Below are positions 23,601 through 35,340 of a stretch of 64,000 bases of DNA, one piece after another. How positions within the stretch are numbered: position 1 is the stretch's first letter; each line of letters begins with the position of its first letter. Below the pieces are notes generated by a model. That model did no database searches and was not told the DNA's origin. It saw nothing but the letters and a program-made list of their open reading frames with translations. The stretch is from Rhyzopertha dominica. Lineage: Eukaryota; Arthropoda; Insecta; Coleoptera; Bostrichidae. The position numbers and the translations under genes were made by a program. The DNA is taken from NCBI GenBank assembly GCA_025024175.1, contig QCXZ01000003.1, positions 34,620,257 through 34,684,256 of the forward strand, given 5' to 3'.

Positions 23601-25332
23601 CCGTTTAGTGTACCACCGACAACTTCCTTTTGTTTGCCTATTGTGACTAATCTTTACTTTCTTTACGAGGAAAAGTATGCTGTTTTCTCTTTGAGAGTTT
23701 ATGCATAAGTAACTCACAGATGCTTTCATTTTCTGCAATTTTTATCTAATTAGTTTACTATATTTGTGATTTATTATGTATAGCTCTGGTGTCGACTAGG
23801 TGCCTGACTCTTTCATCTCGATTAAGTAGATCAGGACTCAAACTTGGAATTGTTTTTTTTACAAATGCTTAAAGATTATGCGACACAAGAAACATTCCAC
23901 ATTTTACTTGTTTAGTCCTTGCAGTGTATAATTCGTAATAAAAATCAATGTCGTATGAAGATAACTTTCAGTTATTTTTTTCTTTCCGAAATCTACTACT
24001 AAAAATTAAAAAGAGCATTAGAAATTACATACAGTCAGTTGGCTGGCTTATTCTCTTTAATTTATGTCCAGGCGTGCTGGACCGTGACTGCCTACAGCAG
24101 CTCGTTGATGTCAGCGAGTAGTGAGACGACCCTTATCAAAATATTAAAAGTGTTATGGTTATTGGTTCGGTCCGGTGTGTATAGTGCATGTCGTCCATTC
24201 CCGCCTCCTGTCCGCGCCTGGACCAGCACAGGTGTGGGCCACACGCCTAGCACTTCACATTGATTTTTATGATTATATGTTTTGTTATGTTAAATAAACA
24301 TTAGTCACTTTAATTAAAGTGCGATGGGATATGTAAATTTCACGATTAGAAATTCAGTAATGAATAATGAAAAGGTGTGGGCCAAATTAAGATATGATAA
24401 ATGTGTGATGTCATTCCGTTTCTTAAAATTAATGGACGTTATTGATGGTGCTCGATTTACAAGTGGTAAAAAATTCAAAGATATACCTTGATTGTTTCTG
24501 CTGCTATTAATAGTTTTTGTCCTTTTCATTGCTAAGGTGACACTTACTAATACATGCTGCCTCTTATTTTAAATGTTAATATGGATACCTGCTTTAAATT
24601 TCATAACTGGTCAAAGAGTTGGTTGGTCTTCGTCATATGTTGAATATAAGAACCTCTCTCTACAAGAATTAGGTTATTTTTATATGATTAGTATTAATGC
24701 AATACAGATGGGTAGTTCAAATATTAGGACTTATTGCTGCATGAAGTATAGAATTCTTCATACTTCAGTGAATACGATTAATTATTACTCCTATGTGTAA
24801 TATTTTGGAAGTGCTGCTTAAGGGGTTATGAGCCAATAAATATCAATTACAAAATATTACCATTTTGAATAATATAATAATTTTCGTTAGTAGTAGAATA
24901 TGTTGCTTTAAAAAATGGTTTTGGGAATAGCACCGGAAAAAATTCTTATTGGTTAGACACAGAAAAGTACAAACAAGTTGTATGATTAGTTCCCTTTAGT
25001 TCTTTGAGAAATAAATCAGAAATATTTTTTGAGCTTAATTAATTCTAGACGAAACAGTAGTAGTGCCATTCTAACAATGGTGTATTATAATGGAACGCTA
25101 AAGCAAGTTCTTTTCAAGCTATTGTTAATTTATTCGCTCAGTATCTTCAGTGAGTAATATATTCGACGGATCAAACATTTTATGCACAATTTTCTCAGCC
25201 GATCGCGGATTTAAGCAGATTAAGATGTTAAATGACATTGTAAATCCTGATTGTGTACCTGGAATTAAGATAACGTGCAATTAAATTGTGCTATCTCCTG
25301 AAGATTTATTACACTAAATATTTACAACCAGA
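23601..25332. other. no gene recognised; possible SINE scrap
   Basis: Near 23805-23860 the minus strand reads AGTTTGAGTCCTGATC, a degraded B-box-like stretch. An imperfect palindrome lies around 24737-24766 (TGAAGTATAGAATTC and TTCATACTTCA). No coding signature. The frame at 24039-24263 is an unrecognised CpG-richer patch. Confidence 0.35.
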
Positions 25333-25340
25333 ATATAATA

Positions 25341-25688
25341 ACGGGCGTTCATAAAAAAAACCGGTCAAACAAGCGATGTTTTTCTCTTTCTAACACGAAC
25401 GTAGCTCCTGCAGAGTAAATTTGTTCGTATAATTTGAAGAATTTGAAGGCCCGACTAACGATATCGTCGTTGATTGAACTGCAAAAACAAGGCCCTATTA
25501 CTGTTACCTGTGACTAATACGGGCACCGTTGATTCTGTAAAAACGTTTGCAAATATGAATGTAAATTACAAACGAAACTCGTTTGACAATCGACACAAGT
25601 GACATTCAGGTGACATTTCATTGTAACGTACGTTCACGATGAAAAAAATCATCACGCGCTTACTTTACCCATTTTTTATGAACGCCCG
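25341..25688. mobile_element. short non-autonomous DNA transposon (348 bp)
   Basis: Terminal inverted repeats of 17 bp, CGGGCGTTCATAAAAAA, begin at 25342 and end at 25688. The flanks ATATAATA (25333-25340) and ATATAATA (25689-25696) form an 8-bp target-site duplication. The interior has no coding capacity. It includes GTGACATTCAGGTGACATTTC near 25600-25620. An 8-bp duplication suggests a hAT-like transposase acting in trans, but the terminal sequence is not a classic hAT end, so the superfamily is open. Confidence 0.85.
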
Positions 25689-25696
25689 ATATAATA

Positions 25697-26740
25697 CCAC
25701 TAATGGAGACTTTCTTTATTAAATGTATTCAAAAAAGGTTGTAAACAGGATATCTCGAACTATGTCATCGTTTTGTTAATGTCACTTTTAACTAAATTAC
25801 TGTATGACATCGTTTCTGATATAATTAAATGAGCATCATGTTTTCATTCATTTAACTCCTACACTAAATTTTTAAAAAATAGTTGTGATGTTGATTGTAT
25901 TTTTATTGATATATTCCTAGCAGACAGAACCTTCTACTAGACAGCAAATTGAGTAAATCAAATTGTGTACATACAATCTACAGTATAGACTGCATACTGA
26001 ACTGACGGTGATCTTACCTAGTTACTTAAAATATTTGGTATCGTTTTGTTTTTAGTTTTCCTTTATATAATGATTTCAGCTTACTTACTTTTTGTATATG
26101 CCTTAAAAAAGGTTTCTACTAATAGTTGTGTTTTCCGAAAAAAATTCTGGCAACACTGTTTTGATGTCAGGTGTTTCGTCATGGTGCGTGTGCTGCGGTT
26201 TGCTTCAATGTTATCAATCAGAGACACGCCTTCCACTCATATTTGTCATTTTAATCATAAACAAAACGAAACCAAACTAAAAACTAACGGTTGCACATAC
26301 AAGTTTAACCATTAACTCACGTTTACCATTCTGTTTGTAATCTTCGCAATAACCTTCCACAGCAAAGATGCCTATGTTTACTATATTGTGACGTGCTTGG
26401 CTCTTTAAATTAAAGGGCGGGCGCTTGCGCGCACATTTTGACTGTTTAAACTTTGTTGCGTAATTTTATAACAATTTAAATTTTAAATATTTACATACAT
26501 GGAGAATATGGATATTAAAGACATCATAATAACTCCAGTAAAAAGTAGTCGTCCACCGTATTGTTCTGTTAACATTTGGTCTACATGTTTATTGGGGTAA
26601 GATAAGTAAACTTTAAAGTACAGAGGGGAATCGGGCAGTAAGAACTTAAACGATTGATAATTGGTGCGGAGCTTACGTAGTCATGTATGCAATAGTTAAA
26701 GCTGGTCTGGACTCATTTAGATGATGATTTCCTACTGAGA
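25697..26740. other. no gene recognised
   Basis: AT-rich, apart from a small GC- and CpG-rich block at 26395-26440 (GGGCGGGCGCTTGCGCGC). The 89-codon frame at 26046-26315 is unrecognised. Confidence 0.35.
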
Positions 26741-26744
26741 TGTC

Positions 26745-26905
26745 TCGTTCCATTCATTGTACAGCATCAGGAAGTGTCGCTAGATTATTTTGATGACGTA
26801 GTCAATTTTTCCATCTTCTTCCCATAATGTCTCAGACGTGTTTGATAGGTAGAAGATTGGGAGTTCTTAGTGGGCAAGCCAATAAATTCGCGTTGCACTA
26901 TTCAT
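26745..26905 (-). pseudogene. Tc1-type transposase C-terminal fossil
   Basis: One minus-strand frame reads CPLRTPNLLPIKHV, a stop, then DIMGRRW, and LRHQNNLATLPDAVQ. The family pattern is WPxRSPDLSPIEHxWDxxGRR followed by LxxLxxALxxxW. This is the region of the last catalytic residue of a Tc1-type DDE transposase. The key Glu is replaced by Lys (PIKH) and the Trp codon after it is a stop. Only this tail is readable. Confidence 0.65.
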
Positions 26906-28841
26906 GGTAGTAATGAAACTGATTCCCTTGCAAAGGAATATGTAAGCTATCTTTGGAGTTTAATAACACTGATTTCCTGTGAATTTCTCTATACATATAT
27001 ACTTCGTCAGCGCTATAATGCATTTGACTGTCTCACCATCTACTGATTCTTTCCAGTTTCTTCGAAAGCCTTCCTTTGTGATAGTCGTTATGTACAGTTC
27101 AGCTTTTATTTGTAACCGACAACAGTATTTTTGACAGAAGCGCATAAAGTGGTGCCAATCAGCTTTTTACGTCGTCGGTGTCTGATCACCCCTCGGCCAT
27201 GGGAAGCTGTGAGACCACGCAGTTTTCGCTATTTGTCATTGTTTCATTCTTCGGAGAAGGAACCCATTGTCCATCGTTCGTGCAACGCACCTACCCACAG
27301 CCGCAAAATACAGAAGCTGAACAAAAACCACGTTATTAAATTCGTGTCGATTTTTTCGCCTTTAATAAATATAATTTCATATGGTTCATTGCAACGCGAG
27401 ACCGCAAGAAAAGGTGTTTGTCCAGTGCAATCACAACAGCAGATTGGGTTCTGATAGTGGAGTAACTGCTTCGGCCACACCTACCCGAGCCAAAAAAGAA
27501 TTATTGTATTATATTAAGACGATACCTTTACCTTGCAGTGGCGCATACCGTTGCGTCCTGAGGTGATTTCGCTTTTTGCTTTTTGTCCGTTTCTTCATTG
27601 ATGGAATGTAACAATTAGGAGCTGAAGTTTCGACGGACGCCGAACCAGCCCGGTACCGAGGCAAATAAATAATGCAGTATTAATTGGTTTGATATATGAG
27701 TCAGTTTACTGGTTTTTGTCACGCTGTCCATTGTGTGAAATCCACATCGCCGGTTTTCCACCTCCCTACCACCAGAGGATACTGAAAGAAGGATATTACT
27801 GACAGTATATGTAGCACATATAATGTTGTATCTGTAGAGTACTGGTTTCTGAACTCCGACTGATCAGAACGGGAACTAAAAATCCAACAGATTAAAATCG
27901 TTTTGAAATATACATAGGTAGTTCTTTCGACGAACTTCCCGTTGGGTTCATTTTAAACATTAAACATACCTATGTAAATATGTAATCGTTTTACATACAA
28001 GTTAAACCTTTACTATTAGTTGTAAATAGACTGTACTATACTTAAATAAAAGTTCGGTTACACCAAACTTTAATGGAAATAAATACACAATAATGTTGTG
28101 TTTTATCAACCTAATGAAAATCTTAGTGCACGTATAGTAGTGTACTGCAGAGCGCAGCAAAATTAGATAATTTTTTCAGTACTACGACATGCATGTAGGT
28201 AATGCACACATGCACAGTGCGGCAGGAATGGTTTTAATCGGTCTCAGAAGTAATGCAACAACATATTTTTCGCAGGATGAGGTTTTACTTATAGAAACAA
28301 ACAAGCAAAAGCATGAATTTAATAAACAAGAATGTGTCATGTGTGAATGCGAAACAGATACATCAAGTAATGAAAATACGATGATTTTAGCAAGAGAAAG
28401 AATTCATACATTTTAATATATATTTTTTAGCCAAATCGNGATAAGTAATAGACAAAAATAGCAGATAACAATACTTTTTTATCATATATGCGCGCTACAG
28501 GGTTTATTTGTCAGCCATTAACCGCGGTAACATAATGTCACTTCATAGTAAATATCTTCGATTTGTAAATTTGTATTCTTCAATTCTTTCACGTTTTTTT
28601 CATTTTTTCATTCATTTTTCATTCAAATTTACCTCGTTTATGGGTGAATATTTCGTAGAGACTCATTATTTTTTGTTTGTTATAAAGTAGATACATACAC
28701 AAAACGATACACCCCACACCCGAATTGTTAAAAAAAGCTCTACTATTTGAAACCAAAATTAGCAATAAATTAAGTTACTATAATAATGAACCGATATAAT
28801 AATAAATATAAGTTACTATGCTAAATAAACAAATGCCAAAG
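26906..28841. other. no gene recognised; CpG-richer patch 27130-27680
   Basis: Frames at 27131-27454 and 27381-27566 (plus) and 27244-27480 (minus) overlap one another and match nothing. The patch 27130-27680 is richer in CpG than its flanks and might be regulatory or an unrecognised exon. The rest shows nothing. Confidence 0.3.
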
Positions 28842-29018
28842 GTAGTGGTAGGTGATTTCGGGTTAGTTCAAAGCTTATGTTGTGTCCACTTCTTTTGTTT
28901 ACTCGAAGACGACGATGAACTCATCTCTGGAGATGCTTACCACAGCAGAGGACTAAACATCAGCGAAGAAGATATCACCACCAGCACAGTTAACTAACCC
29001 GGAATCACTTACCACTAC
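28842..29018. mobile_element. short inverted-repeat element (177 bp)
   Basis: A 27-bp inverted repeat with two mismatches bounds the segment: 28842-28868 starts GTAGTGGTAGGTGATTTC, and 28992-29018 reads on the other strand GTAGTGGTAAGTGATTCC; both end GGGTTAGTT. The inner 123 bp include an open stretch ending STVN-stop that I do not recognise. No clear target duplication is visible. MITE-like, superfamily unknown. Confidence 0.72.
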
Positions 29019-30074
29019 GGACTTATTAGTGTATCAAAAACCAAAAGATGATATAGTGGTTTCAGGAGAACTCTAAATTAATAAATATTAATTATGGTTT
29101 TATAGACGCAATAGTTAATTAGGTAACAAGCCCTCGACTTAGAATTGAGAAAGTGTGGTTAAAATCTGATCGAACATAGTGTGAATAAGAAATTACGTAG
29201 TATAGTAACTGATTTTTAAAATTTGTTAAATTATAAAAGAACGCATTTGTCCGGTATTACTTCCCCATAATAAAAGATGCCATTTCAATCATCTTGTACT
29301 TGAAAATTAACTTTCAGTAGATCAACCAATCTGAGATTGATGTAAGATTTTACAACAGCATGTTGTACAACATGCGTTCTCAAGATCCAGAGGCCCTTTG
29401 CTACTTCTTGTGAAACATGATGTTCTGACATGGCTCCACAGAAAAACTGGTTTCACTAGTTCATTTCTTAAGGAAGCACTTATTTCCAATAATCCTTTTA
29501 CTATAATTTTTAACGGAAATGCACTTCCAGTGTTTACATGGGATGCCGTGCGTGCTGCAGCTTGGGGATTGCTTTTCGGGATAGCCGTAGCTCTATTTAA
29601 CCAACAATACCAATAGTCGTTCCGATTCTTTCTTTGGAACATTAGCAGTGATCTCAAGTTCTTCATAGTTTTCTTTTGCGGAGCTCTCTGAAAGCTTATT
29701 GATTTTATTGAGTTGACAGGGTTTTAGTTGCATTCGAAGGTAATATTTTCACTTTATGTGCAAAGATTCTTTCTGTGAAATCATGCTAATTTTATATTTT
29801 AACTATGGCATTGTAATTTTTTTTATGATTTTTGCAACCAATAAGTAAAGCTACGAACGGAAGAAAAATCGGTATTGCATTTTTTACGAAAATTGTAGAC
29901 TAGCTTGCTATATCATTAATGTAACAATAATTATAACACCAGGTAATGTTTCAAGTTTTATTGAGTTTAAGCTCTTACATATTCCGGCTTATTGGGTCTT
30001 TAGCAAATAGTTAACGAACGGAACTATAACAAACAAACAAGCGTGATTAATAATTATGGGCGACACTAAGAGTC
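29019..30074. other. no gene recognised
   Basis: Two overlapping frames (29398-29616 plus; 29322-29666 minus, 114 codons) are the most protein-like part, with a Cys-rich minus-strand end (ENACCTTCCCK-like). I cannot assign either. No transposon signature seen. Confidence 0.35.
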
Positions 30075-30220
30075 GGTTGTACAAACATGGATCAAGTTTA
30101 ATTCTAGTTTAATCCAGGGACGTTGCCTAATAACGTCATGAATCCGATATTCTGATTGTTGCTGCTATAGCAACGACCGCGGGTAAACTCAGATCAAATT
30201 TGATCCATGTTTGTGCAATC
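30075..30220. mobile_element. short inverted-repeat element (146 bp)
   Basis: The left end reads GGTTGTACAAACATGGATCA, and the right end on the opposite strand reads GATTGCACAAACATGGATCA. Similarity continues imperfectly for about 15 more bases on each side (AGTTTAATTCTAGTTTAATC against AATTTGATCTGAGTTTACC). The ends resemble some PIF/Harbinger-like MITEs, but the 3-bp flank test is not met, so I leave the superfamily open. Confidence 0.75.
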
Positions 30221-30333
30221 TGGTGATGATCCAGTACCCTGCACGATATCCCACCTTGTAGTAGACATTTAATACCGATAGAGGTCCCCAACGACGGTGT
30301 CCGCAGGAAATGTACTTCTCAGCATGATAGCAA

Positions 30334-30443
30334 TATGAATATATGCCATGTTGAGTGCATCAGAACAATCTACGGAAAGCGGTTTCGGCTTTTAGAACCT
30401 CCTCAGCAAGTGTAGCTATAGTCCCAATGCAGACAACATGGTA
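30334..30443 (-). repeat. minus-strand copy of the 21.7-22.6 kb repeat family
   Basis: On the minus strand this reads CATGTTGTCTGCATTGGGAC, then TATAGC, AAGCCGAAACCGCTT and GTAGATTGTTCTGATGCA. It matches the core of 21829-21925 and 22507-22613, so the family is dispersed as well as tandem. Confidence 0.75.
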
Positions 30444-32030
30444 GCTTGACAGACCTTAGCGGTAGGCGGTATACTTAGGAGAATAATAATCGTGGGCAAC
30501 ACTAAGCCATCTAGTGGTAATTAACAGTGCCACTCACCTGTCTCTCTGGGGAAACCTTATACTGCTATAAGTTTGTTATAATAAAAATCTCATTCTACGC
30601 AATAGTTTCGTTTGTAAACTCTTCAAGGAAGGCCTAATAACCATGTAGGGGGTTAAACTCAATAAAACTCGGAAGATTATACCAAGAAGTGTCATAATTC
30701 TTATATTGTTAATGAAATGTTTTGTACTTTGACTTTACGCTTCACCTAACGAAAGCCATATCACTAACCTTAAAGCTGTTATAAATTATTCTCCCGAATC
30801 CTAATTATCATGAACTATAGAGAGAAAAAACATATTTTATAATGACACAAATTTGTTCGGAGGTATGTTCTTATCACCTTCTTTTTCTTTCAGGTACGTA
30901 TCCATGACATCAAAGCTGCTGGTAACGAGACTGTGTAGCAGCCCGCTAGGTCTCCGAAGATTTTGAGAATCACTCCTAATTATTACGGGGAATAATGAAA
31001 ATAATAGGCAAAGAATTTATGAATTAGTGTCCTTCAAATGGAAAATGTTTTAACGGACGACGGCATTCATTAACGCGTAACAAATTAATCAATTGTAAAT
31101 ATTATTTCTCGAAGATTTTTTTAAAAGTGCAAGTAAAACAAATGGTACCTAATTCCATGAAGAGTATTTGTTCAACAGAAAAACCATATGACCAAAGAGA
31201 ATCATTAAATTGTACTGAACAGTCCACATTATTCTTACGTTTAGTAGTTTACAGTGTATCAGTTTATAATTACCAATTTTTGTTTATACTTTGTTAATAT
31301 CTTCGTCATCGTCATATGTTCGTTATAAACTATTTTTTTATTCAAGCCACTCGCCCGGCCGGATTTTAATGTATGAAAAATTTAAGAGCACAATGTTTTA
31401 TTTAAGCTAAAGCGGTTCATTAATATTGATTATCATTATGCCTGTAATATTTGTTATCGAGAAGGGCACCTTGAGAATATCCCAAATTCCCTATCTGATT
31501 AGTATTCCCGACGCCGTAAGTGAACTACTCCGTCCTGTAGACAAGGTTACAGTCGAAAAGCATAATTAAGCGTTTAAAAACTACATAAGCATTGCAGATA
31601 AAAGGGATATCTGAATACGGTGACATTGACCATTAAGTCTGATGAGTGCGAGTCTGGAACTTAGCCAGTGGCGGTACCAAGCCTTTTTAATGTCCATTTC
31701 CCCCAGTAAGTGTCTGTTCAAGCTTCATTTGTTTTTGTATGGGTATGTAATTTTTTATTTATTAAACAGTACATATCGAAGTTTTCTGTTAGGCGTTGCG
31801 CTACCAAGATTTCATGACAGAATCACAAAGGTCAGTAAGTTGAAGCCAATGGAAGAGTTACGGTGTCAGATCGTTCTTACCCTTTTTCTTGGAATTGTTT
31901 TTAAGATGTCTTATCTGAAAATTAGTATTTTCTGACCGGATCTTGATAACAACTTCATTCGAATAATCAGGTAAATGAGAACTGGTGATCCGTCAACTGT
32001 TGCTTGCACCGACCCAATTCACGTAACCAG
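30444..32030. other. no gene recognised
   Basis: On the minus strand, 30490-30530 contains TTACCACTAGATGGCTTAG, akin to the CCGCTAGATG motif near 19670. The frame at 31642-31935 (97 codons) is unassigned. Confidence 0.35.
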
Positions 32031-32032
32031 CT

Positions 32033-32061
32033 GTTTCGGTACCTACATTACACCTCATCAA
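32033..32061 (-). ncRNA. degenerate hammerhead-like motif
   Basis: The minus strand reads TTGATGAGGTGTAATGTAGG, then TACCGAAAC. That is a CUGAUGA-like core with its first base changed, a 3-bp GGT/ACC stem II with a long loop, and GAAAC. I could not find a convincing stem I, so this is at best a decayed relative of the 5439-5480 motif. Confidence 0.28.
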
Positions 32062-32439
32062 CACGCCTGTAAACCTAAAAAAGGTAAATAATTGTCATGA
32101 AAATCAGTGGCGACTGACGCTTTCCAGAATTCCATGTATGAAATATCTACAGTAGCTCTTTGATCCATTTTGCATGTGCTGGATAAACTGAACGTTGTAT
32201 TCTCGCTAAATTCGGTTTCCATTTATTAGATTCCTTAGTTGTGTGCTTTCATTATGAAGAATCTTGATATATTCTAACTGCACATTACTAGTGGTATTCA
32301 AAAATTTATTTCTATAGCGGTACGGTCCACCACTGATTTTCAAAGAACTTCGAGATGGACAGATATTCATCAAGTTTGACCTTCTAAATCAGAGCGCGTC
32401 CACGGCGGTGCTTATAAATGCTTACCAGTTGTTTACGAA

Positions 32440-32860
32440 AACGTTTTAAATTCTAATTAATGTTTTTTCCGCGGCGTTTTGTTTACAATAAAAAGTTATG
32501 TCGANCCCGANCGGGATGACAGGGAATAATAAAATGCGGGATAATTAAAAGCGGGTTTTTTGAATCGCCACGTTAATTGGTCGAGTCTCGGATAGAGTAA
32601 TTAACCGGGAATGTGTTGGTCATTAATTAGTGAGGCCAGGTAAGCGCTCTGTTCAGGTGCTAACCGCACCCTCGCTCCTTTGTCAGAATCTGCAGAGTAA
32701 TACTGCGTCTGCTGTGGAAACAATTACATCCGATTTTTGCATCTCATGTCTCTCTGCTCGACTGCAGCCCCGTCGCCACCTGCCGATTCGGTTCCATTTT
32801 CGGGAATTACTCGAACGAGGCGTAAACACGAGGGTAGCCTTGAACCTATGCTAAATAGCT
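32440..32860. promoter_or_regulatory. CpG-richer noncoding patch, possible conserved regulatory DNA
   Basis: Compared with the flanks, this stretch has many CpGs and clustered homeodomain-like cores (GTTAATTGG, GAGTAATTAACC, CATTAATTAG). No translation matches a family. Regulatory function is inference from composition alone. Confidence 0.3.
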
Positions 32861-33029
32861 GGTCCTTCATGAATCATGATGGCTGACAATATGTCTTGTT
32901 TGGTTTAATGCAATTCCTACTGTTTAAATTGATATAGTATGAGATTGCTTGTCTCAAAGACCTTCATAAAATTTAGTGAAAATTATAATAATGAAGCATT
33001 TATAGCAAGAGATAAAGTTTTAAACACTG

Positions 33030-33430
33030 CTAACGCTGGAAAAGATATTTGAAAAATGGCCTCTTTTTAAAAGTGATGTTTTTCTCAAAATTCAAGATGG
33101 CACCTCAGGCACTGCCAACCAGAAAATTTTAAATAACAAAAGCCACTTCCATTACTATATAATTGCGTATAGTAAATTTAAATCGAACAATCCTTTCCAA
33201 AGTTTCGAGACATATTGAAACCCTTATAGCTTTAGAATCAATTGTTCGATTTCAATTTACTTCACGCTTTTATCTAGATAATGACAGCGGCTTTCAAATG
33301 AAGTGACTATAATATAGACCCCCTGGCAATTTAAAATATCCGAATTGTTAACGATTGTGGTGCCACCTTGAATTTTGAGAAAAACGTCGCCTGTAAAAGG
33401 TCAATTTTTGCAAACGGTCTTATCCGAACC
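33030..33430. repeat. long imperfect inverted repeat (mariner-like noncoding element)
   Basis: The left arm contains GTTTTTCTCAAAATTCAAGA, then TGGCACC (33077-33104). The right arm, on the opposite strand, contains GTTTTTCTCAAAATTCAAGG, then TGGCACC (33362-33389). Weaker pairing continues on both sides (CTTTTTAAAAGTGAT with CTTTTACAGGCGA; AAAATTTTAAAT with ATATTTTAAAT). ACAGGGTGATAC at 33452 may be a nearby element end. No coding content. Confidence 0.7.
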
Positions 33431-35080
33431 TTCAAAGGCGTTGAAAAATTAACAGGGTGATACTGAATGTATACCGTATGCCCTATAACTTTACTCTGCA
33501 CCAGGGGCCCTTTTCTTATCCAACAACATTTGGGATTTCCTATCGACGGACGGGCCGCAAAAGAAATTAATATACAAAAAAAGTACATACACGACATTAA
33601 TAATTTAAGGTTGCTTCAGACTTTAGATAGGATTGAGTACTTAGGTCCACTTTAGGACTTTGTTAAGCAGAAAATTAGATTTCTGACATTGCTCAGTTTT
33701 AATAGGTTTCTTCATATATTGTATTGTCGTGGACGTAGTAATAGAAAGACAAGGTGCGAATCTGTTATTCTGGTCCTACTTTTTAATTTGACGTGTTTCA
33801 TGCGAGAAAACAGCAGGTCACATACATAAGTGGTTCCAAACAATGACATCATTTTCTGAGCATGAAGCCCAATGAGTATGCTCGCGTCTCAATAAATGAA
33901 CATTTAAATGCTACAAAAACTACAACTAAATGTGTAAATTTTGTAAACGCAGTTAAATATTTATGTAGGTGGGAGTCTAGAGTGGGCTATATTTTATGTC
34001 TTTTTTTTGTTTTGCAAAAAGTGAAATGTAGTGCGGATTGAAGAGCCCTGCTCCACGCTATAAAATTACATTATCCCATTTTTTCTGGGCATTAGGAAGC
34101 TTTACTTATAAGTGTAAAAGGTAGAAAGGTGCTTTTTTCACCTTTAGGTAGGACATAAAAAGAGTATATTAGAGAGTATAGATTATATTTATTTCTACGT
34201 TCTTAAAAGTTCATTGAAATTGGGTTGCAGGTGTGTGGCCGCTTTTGACACATTATTTTGGAAAAGAACAACAAATAAAAAATATCCTCGTTGGTACGGA
34301 ATTATTATCAGTAAATATTTTATTAAAAGTCTGCATAAGACTAAGAAGAATTTCCAGAGCATTACCAGAAATAGATTTTGAGAAAAATAATTTGCAGTAA
34401 TATATTCCTTGTACATATTATGTAAAATTTATTTTTAATACGTACTGAATAATCTGCGCAGCTAAAAACAAAGGATAAAAATAGCAAAACCCTGGTCTAA
34501 ACAAAATTATTTTTGGTAAAATAAAGTACAGGTGCAAACTACCAACAGAATAAAAAAAATAAGTGTTCAAAAACTATTAGTCACATATCNATAACCTTAT
34601 ATTAAAAAAGGGTAATTTGGATAGGCATACGGTTTCAGTTAAACAAATCAGGTTATCCGAATNCTGCGAACTTTAAACTCAATAATAGGAAACCTTTGAG
34701 TGACTCTAAACTGATGATGCAACAGTTAAAGATATTTTCATTTCCTAACTATGGGTGAAAACCATATCTTTCTATCTTTCTACTTTTAGAGGTTTTTCGT
34801 TTTTCCAGCGCACTGCAAACGTCAACATGTTCAAAAAAACTTAAATATTGCTGAATGGGTACAAAATAGAATCATGTTAAAAAGGTGACCTTTATTTTTG
34901 AGAAGAAATTCGTAAATGAAGTTTTGTTCTATTAAACAACTTTTATTTGAAAAATTTTTCGAAATTTGTAATACAGTCCGTTCCGCCATAGGTCACACAC
35001 TTTATATGCAGGTATAAATAGCCAACAGAGTTGGTTCTGCTAAATTAATGATTTGAAATACCAGTTCCTCAATTATTGGA
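33431..35080. other. no gene recognised
   Basis: AT-rich spacer. Overlapping frames at 33331-33597 (minus) and 33467-33655 (plus) match nothing. Confidence 0.4.
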
Positions 35081-35084
35081 GATG

Positions 35085-35340
35085 TAGTTAAATTATTTTT
35101 AAGGGATGGTGGTAGTCACTGGAATGTGCCTCGTATACTGAATATACCACGTAGCCTTTTTAAACTATCAATAGAGAAGATCCTCAAGGATCAGTCTCGG
35201 GTCCCGTCCTACTTTGCGTAAATGACGTATATTAGTGCAACCTAGTATCCATTGCGCATCGCGTAGACGGCATGTCCGTAGCTTGAATTCTAATTCGACT
35301 GAGTGGACATAACCTAGATGTGGAGAAAAAACTTATCTCT
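35085..35340 (+). pseudogene. LINE reverse transcriptase scrap
   Basis: One frame reads DPQGSVSGPVLLCVNDVY at about 35180-35235, close to the family box VPQGSVLGPLLFLIYVNDL. Farther on SGHNLDVEKKLIS (about 35305-35340) resembles the NxLxLNxeKTxxi box downstream of the catalytic site. The YADD box between them is gone. The fragment is too short to place in a clade. Confidence 0.62.

Noticed and set aside
24055..24245. Inverted repeat GCGTGCTGGACC / GGACCAGCAC as element ends
   Set aside because: The arms need several gaps to align, and flanks show no duplication.
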